DNA of 9,137 nucleotides from JBBRYB01 sp038238115 (lineage in GTDB: Bacteria > Actinomycetota > Actinomycetes > Propionibacteriales > Nocardioidaceae). Numbering within the stretch: position 1 is the first letter of the stretch; every line of letters starts with the position of its first letter. The stretch covers positions 1 through 9,137 of the forward strand of contig JBBRYB010000099.1 of assembly GCA_038238115.1 (NCBI GenBank), in the 5' to 3' direction. The translations under genes were made by a program, and so were the position numbers. Below the pieces are notes generated by a model that was not told the origin of the DNA, made no database searches, and saw only the letters and a list, made by a program, of their open reading frames with translations. Of this stretch, positions 5,726 through 9,137 are shown one piece after another.

Positions 5726-8020
5726 TCAGGGAGTCGCTCTGCGGTTCACAAAGGGCTGGTAGTCCCGGCACGGCTCGCCCCTCAGACCCGGACAGGGCGG
5801 GGGGCCTGTCGGAACGCTCACGCCCGGCACCACCGGCAGGATCAGGCTCGATGGCATGCCCTTGGAGTAGGCGATCGAAACCGTCGCCTGCCCCATCGGC
5901 TGCGTTTCCCCGAACGACCAGATGGGCTGGTCCCCGTTCGGCGCAGAGATCGTGACTCGGATTCTCGAGCCGGCACGGTAGGCGTGCCCCTCGTAGTAGA
6001 GGGGGATCGTGACGCGGGCGAAGTAGTCACTCGGAAGCGGCGATACGTCTGCCGCCCGGAGGCTGAGGACGGGTTCGAGCAGCGTGCTCTTCTGCAGGTC
6101 GAGCTTGCGCTCGTTGCCGCGCACCCAGCCGTTCTGCACGAAGGTCTCCTTGCCATCGGGCCTCACCTCGGACACGGTGGCCTGAAGGTCGACATTCGGA
6201 GTCGAGGAGCGGACCCAGACGCGCACGGCACCGGCGCCGATGACCGTCGTGTTGGCGCTCAGCGGGTTGGTCAGGTACGACACCGCGGTCCCGGCGGGGT
6301 TCTGGGTCCAGTCATAGGGCGGCGTCGCCGTCCACAGCCCGTTGGTGCCCGACCCCGTGTCGCCGCTGAAATCGGTCAGCGGCCGGGCATGCGCATCCCA
6401 GGTGAACGAGTTGACACCGCGGCGGGCGGGCGGATCGTGGACGAGGGCACCGTTGCCCGATAGGTACCAGAACCGAGCGGTGGTGCCGGGAATCGGGAGG
6501 CTCGAGAAGGAGTGCTCGAAGCCGGGCTGGGGCTGGCCGGGCTGCGAGCCCCCGGCGCCGCTGTCGAACAGCACGCGGATCGACGGAAGCTGCTCGAACG
6601 CCGCCAGCGCCCCCGCATAGGTCGGCTGCAGCTGGATCGGGTCGGGCGGCATCGTCACCCCCGATATCCCCATCGCCTCCTGGTAGATCACCGGCGCCGC
6701 CGCCGGGAGCTGTGCACAGTGGGCGCTCGGCGTCTCCTGCGCAACGTAGACGGACAAGAAGTCGCACCATCGGTTGAAGGTCTCCGGATCCAGCGAGTCG
6801 ACGTGGGTGCCGTTTGTGAACGTGAACCACTTGCGCTGGGTCCCGGTGAAGTGCTTGGCCAGGGTCGGGCAGTGACCGCCGGTCTGCTCGTCGGTCCACT
6901 GGCAGGCCATGAACGTCGGCACGTTGATCTTGTTGACGAAGGTGACCGGCGACAGCGGATCGGCCACCGTGGGGTCGTAGTGGTCGTTGGCGCGGATCTT
7001 GGCCATCAGGTCGACCGCCTCGGGGTGGAGGACCTGGTCGTCCTCGCAGACCTGGTCGCCCTGCTGGATCCGGTCGTAGGCCCAGGCTTGGCCGGAGTCG
7101 GGACCGGCCGCCATCGCGTCGTGGACGCGCTCCTTCGCCCACTCGACCGCAAATCCGGTGTTGAGGATGCCGCCCGGATAGAGGGTCGTCTGGGTGTTGT
7201 CGATCACCGACATCGGTGAGATCGCGGCCAGGCTCGGCGGCTGGGTCTGCCCGGTGAACAGCTGGCTGATCCCGCCGTATGAGATCCCCATCATTCCCAC
7301 CTTGTTATGCAGGACCCACGGTTGGCGCGCGATCGTCTCGATCAGGTCGTAGCCGTCGAGGTTCTGAAGCGGCTCGAAGAAGTCATAGGCGCCGCCCGAG
7401 CAGCCGGTGCCGCGCATGTTCACGTCGACCACCGTGAACCCCATCAGGTTGGCGAGGATCGCGATGCCGTTCTGGGGGCCTGCCGGATCGGCGTATCCGT
7501 AGCCCGAGTACTCGATCAAGGTCGGGGTTGGACCGCTGGGGGTCGGCGGCGGCTGGACGCCCGGCACTGCTGTGGTCGCGTCCGACGGCGGATGCACGTC
7601 GATCGCCAGCTTGGTGCCGTCGCGGGTGGTCAGATAGCCGTAGCCGCTCGAGGGGATCTGCTGGTTGTAGACATCGGTGCTCGGCGGCGCCGATTGCGTC
7701 GAGAGAACCGTCAGCGGCTCCGACGCCGGGCCGCCCCCCGTCGGCTGGACGCGGTACCCGCTTCCGGGCGTCACGTTGCGGAACAGAAGGCCGCCCAGCG
7801 AGTTGGCCTGCTTCGTGGCGACCGTTCGGCCGGCGCCATCAAGGAGCGACGTCTGCGCGCCCGGATCCAGATCCGTCACGTAGACTTGCTCGACACTGCC
7901 GTGGGCGCTGAACGCCTCGGCCGCGCTCGCTCCGGTCATGAACGTGAACGCCAGCACCAACGCACCGAGCGCAACACCCAGCTGCGACCGACCTCCGAGA
8001 ACACGACCTCTCCGCACCAC
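5726..8020 (-). CDS. Secreted CocE/NonD-family alpha/beta hydrolase (X-Pro dipeptidyl-peptidase S15-like)
   Basis: 764 residues. The signal peptide is basic (VRRGRVLGGR), then hydrophobic to about residue 28, with a cut near ASA or AEA (31-36). A small beta domain follows (about 40-115), then a Pro-rich linker (145-165) within the start of the hydrolase domain. Family signatures are IEYSGYGYA (169-177), NMRGTGCSGG (201-210) and the nucleophile elbow GISYGG with Ser247. Asp377 (QWTD) and His406 (NGTH) complete the triad in the order and spacing of CocE-type enzymes. From about 480 to 730 a beta-rich region fits the PepX_C jelly-roll lid. Such enzymes cleave esters, amides or X-Pro peptides; the substrate here is unknown. 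It starts with GTG, which follows an in-frame TAA by nine bases; no ribosome site is visible, but a TAATAT box lies 6 nt upstream. It is a single gene, separated from the tRNA region by a hairpin. Confidence 0.88.
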   Translation of the reverse strand: MVRRGRVLGGRSQLGVALGALVLAFTFMTGASAAEAFSAHGSVEQVYVTDLDPGAQTSLLDGAGRTVATKQANSLGGLLFRNVTPGSGYRVQPTGGGPASEPLTVLSTQSAPPSTDVYNQQIPSSGYGYLTTRDGTKLAIDVHPPSDATTAVPGVQPPPTPSGPTPTLIEYSGYGYADPAGPQNGIAILANLMGFTVVDVNMRGTGCSGGAYDFFEPLQNLDGYDLIETIARQPWVLHNKVGMMGISYGGISQLFTGQTQPPSLAAISPMSVIDNTQTTLYPGGILNTGFAVEWAKERVHDAMAAGPDSGQAWAYDRIQQGDQVCEDDQVLHPEAVDLMAKIRANDHYDPTVADPLSPVTFVNKINVPTFMACQWTDEQTGGHCPTLAKHFTGTQRKWFTFTNGTHVDSLDPETFNRWCDFLSVYVAQETPSAHCAQLPAAAPVIYQEAMGISGVTMPPDPIQLQPTYAGALAAFEQLPSIRVLFDSGAGGSQPGQPQPGFEHSFSSLPIPGTTARFWYLSGNGALVHDPPARRGVNSFTWDAHARPLTDFSGDTGSGTNGLWTATPPYDWTQNPAGTAVSYLTNPLSANTTVIGAGAVRVWVRSSTPNVDLQATVSEVRPDGKETFVQNGWVRGNERKLDLQKSTLLEPVLSLRAADVSPLPSDYFARVTIPLYYEGHAYRAGSRIRVTISAPNGDQPIWSFGETQPMGQATVSIAYSKGMPSSLILPVVPGVSVPTGPPPCPGLRGEPCRDYQPFVNRRATP

Positions 8021-8026
8021 GTCGGG

Positions 8027-8032
8027 ATATTA
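8027..8032 (-). promoter_or_regulatory. Candidate -10 box for a leaderless transcript of the hydrolase gene
   Basis: On the minus strand TAATAT (matching TANNNT) ends exactly 6 nt before the GTG start of the hydrolase, and no Shine-Dalgarno sequence is visible. That spacing would put the transcription start at or near the G of GTG, giving a leaderless mRNA, a form common in actinobacteria. The -35 region at 17-18 nt spacing (GACACC or AGACAC) is poor, so this is an inference from one hexamer and its position. Confidence 0.4.
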
Positions 8033-8072
8033 ATCAAGTCTTGCGCGCCGGTGTCTGCAGGCCCCCGCCACC

Positions 8073-8100
8073 GGCTCCCCGCGGGAAAGTCGCGGGAGCC
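8073..8100. terminator. GC-rich hairpin between the tRNA-Pro fragment and the hydrolase gene
   Basis: GGCTCCCCGCG (8073-8083) pairs with CGCGGGAGCC (8091-8100) over 10 bp with one bulged C and a short loop. No T-run follows on either strand. Its place upstream of the hydrolase start suits a terminator for minus-strand transcripts coming from the tRNA side. Confidence 0.5.
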
Positions 8101-8150
8101 ATGCGCTCGATCCGCGGCCAGGCGCAGGGTCCCCGCACTTGGCTTGAAAC

Positions 8151-8198
8151 AGTCGGGGCGACTGGATTTGAACCAGCGACCTTTCGGCCCCCAGCCGA
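8151..8198 (-). repeat. Partial tRNA-Pro copy (3' part, 48 nt), att-like direct repeat
   Basis: These 48 bases are identical, in the same orientation, to 8904-8951, which is the 3' part of the intact tRNA-Pro gene. The copy covers the anticodon stem from its second base, the anticodon loop, variable loop, T arm, acceptor 3' strand, discriminator and two bases beyond. The 5' half (acceptor 5' strand and D arm) is missing, so it cannot be a functional tRNA. This is the form of an attachment-site remnant left where an element has integrated into a tRNA gene and rebuilt its 3' end. No T-run or gene lies in it. Confidence 0.85.
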
Positions 8199-8311
8199 GC
8201 GGATTTGGGTGTCGATGCTTCCTGGAGCGTCCAGAACGTCCTACGCGTCTACGTTCACGGACGATCTGGACAGATGGGACGTAACAGTCGGTACCAAAGC
8301 GATACCACGAC

Positions 8312-8362
8312 GCTCCTCAAGGGAGCAGCCGAGTCGGCTTACGTCGACGGGGCTACCCCGTC
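8312..8362 (-). terminator. Cluster of three small hairpins at the 3' end of the NTF2-like gene
   Basis: In the direction of transcription there are GACGGGG/CCCCGTC (8346-8362, a perfect 7-bp stem whose 3-nt loop is the TAG stop codon), AGCCG/CGGCT (8327-8339, 3-nt loop) and GCTCC/GGAGC (8312-8326, 5-nt loop). No T-run is present. Together they could stop or stabilise the transcript. Confidence 0.45.
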
Positions 8363-8802
8363 TGGCTGGGCGGGCTTTGATCTTCAGGGGCGAGATCGCC
8401 GTGGCGGTGGACGATCTTCCATTCGCCGTTTTCTCGCCGGTACACGTGAGTGACCCGGACCGTCACGTCTTCGGGCGGTCCACCGTAGCGAGACGCCTTG
8501 AAGCGCTCAAAGCCCACCGTGTACGCCATGTCGCCGCTGACATCGGCGACCATGACGTCGTAGCGAAAATCCGAGCGCGAGTAGGCAGGGTCGGAGAACT
8601 CCGACGCCACCCAGCTGAAGATTCGGTTCACCTCATCCCAGCCGGTCTTGCATGGCCCCCACGCTCCGAGCAGGGACACCGGGTCGCGCCTTGACCAAAG
8701 CTCCAACCGCGGCTCGAGATCGCCGTGGATTATCGCCTCCTCAGCCTCGGACTGACGGGGGAGGAACTGCGTGCGGAACTCGTCGAGCTCAGCCGTGCTC
8801 AT
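8353..8802 (-). CDS. SnoaL/NTF2-like protein, 149 aa, cytoplasmic
   Basis: The ATG at 8802 has an ideal AGGAGG (8810-8815) with a 7-nt spacer. The longer open frame to 8973 runs backwards into tRNA-Pro, so the inner ATG is chosen. The 149-residue product has no signal peptide or membrane segment, and its length is normal for a single SnoaL-like (DUF4440/SnoaL_3) domain. The layout fits that fold: an N-terminal helix with GDLEPRLELWS (27-37), a loop with VSLLGAWGP (42-50), a second helix (about 54-69), then strands with YDVMVADVSGDMAYTVGFER (81-100), VTVRVTHVYRRENGEWKIVH (113-132) and the closing HGD (134-136). Such domains form a cone-shaped pocket and serve as small enzymes or ligand-binding proteins; no reaction can be assigned. 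The gene lies 103 nt downstream of tRNA-Pro and inside the pair of tRNA-derived direct repeats, so it may be the cargo of a small integrated element. The stop codon sits in a hairpin loop. Confidence 0.85.
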   Translation of the reverse strand: MSTAELDEFRTQFLPRQSEAEEAIIHGDLEPRLELWSRRDPVSLLGAWGPCKTGWDEVNRIFSWVASEFSDPAYSRSDFRYDVMVADVSGDMAYTVGFERFKASRYGGPPEDVTVRVTHVYRRENGEWKIVHRHGDLAPEDQSPPSQTG

Positions 8803-8809
8803 CTTGTTG

Positions 8810-8815
8810 CCTCCT
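8810..8815 (-). promoter_or_regulatory. Ribosome binding site that fixes the start of the NTF2-like gene
   Basis: AGGAGG on the minus strand, 7 nt before ATG 8802. It decides this start over upstream in-frame codons that fall inside the tRNA-Pro gene. Confidence 0.85.
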
Positions 8816-8875
8816 ATTCCAGGCTCCAACAAACCCGCTGCTTCTTCGACATTCTGCGGCGACGCTATCGATGCC

Positions 8876-8894
8876 CCGCCTGCGGCGCAAGCGG
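8876..8894 (-). terminator. Hairpin just after tRNA-Pro
   Basis: CCGCTTGC and GCAGGCGG pair over 8 positions (one G-T wobble) around a 3-nt loop, starting about 11 nt after the tRNA-Pro 3' end. It could end or attenuate the tRNA transcript before the NTF2-like gene, or mark the tRNA 3' trailer. No T-run follows. Confidence 0.4.
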
Positions 8895-8903
8895 CTCTCA
8901 ATG

Positions 8904-8951
8904 AGTCGGGGCGACTGGATTTGAACCAGCGACCTTTCGGCCCCCAGCCGA
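8904..8951 (-). repeat. att-like direct repeat overlapping the 3' part of tRNA-Pro
   Basis: Identical over 48 nt to 8151-8198. It covers the tRNA-Pro from the second base of the anticodon stem to the discriminator, plus two bases. Identity stops at 8952, inside the anticodon stem, which is a usual edge for tRNA attachment cores. Confidence 0.85.
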
Positions 8952-8979
8952 ATGCGCTACCAGACTGCGCCACGCCCCG
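8906..8979 (-). tRNA. tRNA-Pro (anticodon GGG)
   Basis: A complete 74-nt cloverleaf on the minus strand. The acceptor CGGGGCG/CGCCCCG pairs perfectly, the D stem is GCGC/GCGC, and the anticodon stem is TTCGG/CCGAA with loop CTGGGGG, so the anticodon is GGG (8943-8945). The T arm is GCTGG-TTCAAAT-CCAGT and the discriminator is A. The CCA end is not encoded. The first pair C-G and discriminator A are usual for bacterial tRNA-Pro. It lies 44 nt downstream of tRNA-Gly and is probably cotranscribed with it. Its 3' part is duplicated at 8151-8198. Confidence 0.95.
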
Positions 8980-9023
8980 GGGTGAGGCAGCGAGTTTACG
9001 CCAGTCTCAGAGCCGCGAGCCTA

Positions 9024-9095
9024 AGCGGGCGACCGGAGTCGAACCGGCGATGGGAGCTTGGAAGGCTCCAGTGTTACCAGCTACACCACGCCCGC
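9024..9095 (-). tRNA. tRNA-Gly (anticodon TCC)
   Basis: A complete 72-nt cloverleaf on the minus strand. The acceptor GCGGGCG/CGCCCGC pairs perfectly, the D stem is GTGT/ACAC, and the anticodon stem is GGAGC/GCTCC with loop CTTCCAA, so the anticodon is TCC (9060-9062). The T arm is GCCGG-TTCGACT-CCGGT and the discriminator is T. CCA is not encoded. It is the first gene of a Gly-Pro tRNA pair. Confidence 0.95.
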
Positions 9096-9105
9096 AACGG
9101 GCCCG

Positions 9106-9111
9106 AGTATA
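9106..9111 (-). promoter_or_regulatory. Probable -10 box of the tRNA-Gly/tRNA-Pro operon
   Basis: TATACT on the minus strand lies 10 nt before the first base of tRNA-Gly, the only strong AT-rich hexamer in a GC-rich stretch. This places the start of transcription a few bases before the mature tRNA. No good TTGACA-like -35 is visible 17-19 nt upstream. Confidence 0.55.
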
Positions 9112-9137
9112 GGTCGCGAGGCGACGGCCTTCGCCAG

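Larger units (their letters stand above)
8151..8951 (-). mobile_element. Possible minimal tRNA-Pro-integrated island carrying one gene
   Basis: The span is bounded by the two 48-nt direct repeats of the tRNA-Pro 3' part, with a repeat-to-repeat distance of 753 nt. The arrangement (intact tRNA, insert, orphan 3' fragment in the direction of tRNA transcription) is what site-specific integration at a tRNA 3' end produces. The insert holds only the 149-aa NTF2-like gene and several small hairpins at 8312-8362. There is no integrase, excisionase or other mobility gene, so if it is an island it is either a deletion remnant or depends on a recombinase elsewhere. A partial local duplication of the tRNA gene is the main alternative. 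Confidence 0.4.

Noticed and set aside
8199..8311. Integrase arm-type direct repeats in the left part of the proposed island
   Set aside because: I saw only short, scattered GGAC and ACGT repeats with irregular spacing; nothing longer or regular enough to support arm sites.
8803..8973. N-terminal extension of the NTF2-like protein to 206 residues
   Set aside because: The extension translates the tRNA-Pro gene; the ATG at 8802 has an ideal ribosome site and the rest is a complete domain.
1..9137. CRISPR array, toxin-antitoxin pair, transposase or phage genes
   Set aside because: No regularly spaced repeats, no short overlapping gene pair of that type, and no recognisable mobility protein in any frame.

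Overview
The window looks like chromosomal DNA of a high-GC actinobacterium, most likely of the Thermoleophilia/Solirubrobacterales. The coding regions have strongly GC-biased third codon positions. Several protein layouts (a degenerate S8 peptidase fused to a propeller, a CocE-like secreted hydrolase with an added N-terminal beta domain, and a Lys-rich 'KxKxKGKAKRKLN' C-terminal domain) match what I remember from that class. The taxonomic call is recollection plus composition, not a database result.

Layout from left to right. (1) 59-325 (+) is a small secreted protein followed by a strong GC hairpin. (2) 506-4486 (-) is a very large secreted subtilisin-fold protein with about seven FG-GAP/VCBS-type propeller blades and a C-terminal Fn3-like domain; its canonical catalytic Asp and His appear to be replaced. 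(3) 4487-5725 holds no intact gene. It contains a nested inverted-repeat element (4846-4936), a frameshifted NTF2/lipoprotein-like remnant (-), the C-terminal domain of a surface protein (-) and the last blade of a YVTN-type propeller (+). The last two lost their 5' ends at the same point, near 5560. (4) 5726-8020 (-) is a secreted CocE/NonD-type alpha/beta hydrolase with an intact Ser-Asp-His triad and a possible leaderless GTG start. (5) 8021-9137 is a tRNA locus on the minus strand: tRNA-Gly(TCC), tRNA-Pro(GGG), then a SnoaL/NTF2-like gene. Beyond that gene lies an exact 48-nt copy of the 3' part of the tRNA-Pro gene.

The three largest intact products all carry or imply export (two large proteins and the 88-residue protein have signal peptides), so the main theme is secreted or surface proteins. 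They are separate transcription units and nothing in the sequence shows that they work together. The most notable observations are the apparent pseudo-protease, and the direct repeat of the tRNA-Pro 3' half, which encloses one gene in about 0.75 kb like a minimal tRNA-integrated island. I see no CRISPR array, no recognisable transposase or integrase, and no clear new defence or biosynthetic system.
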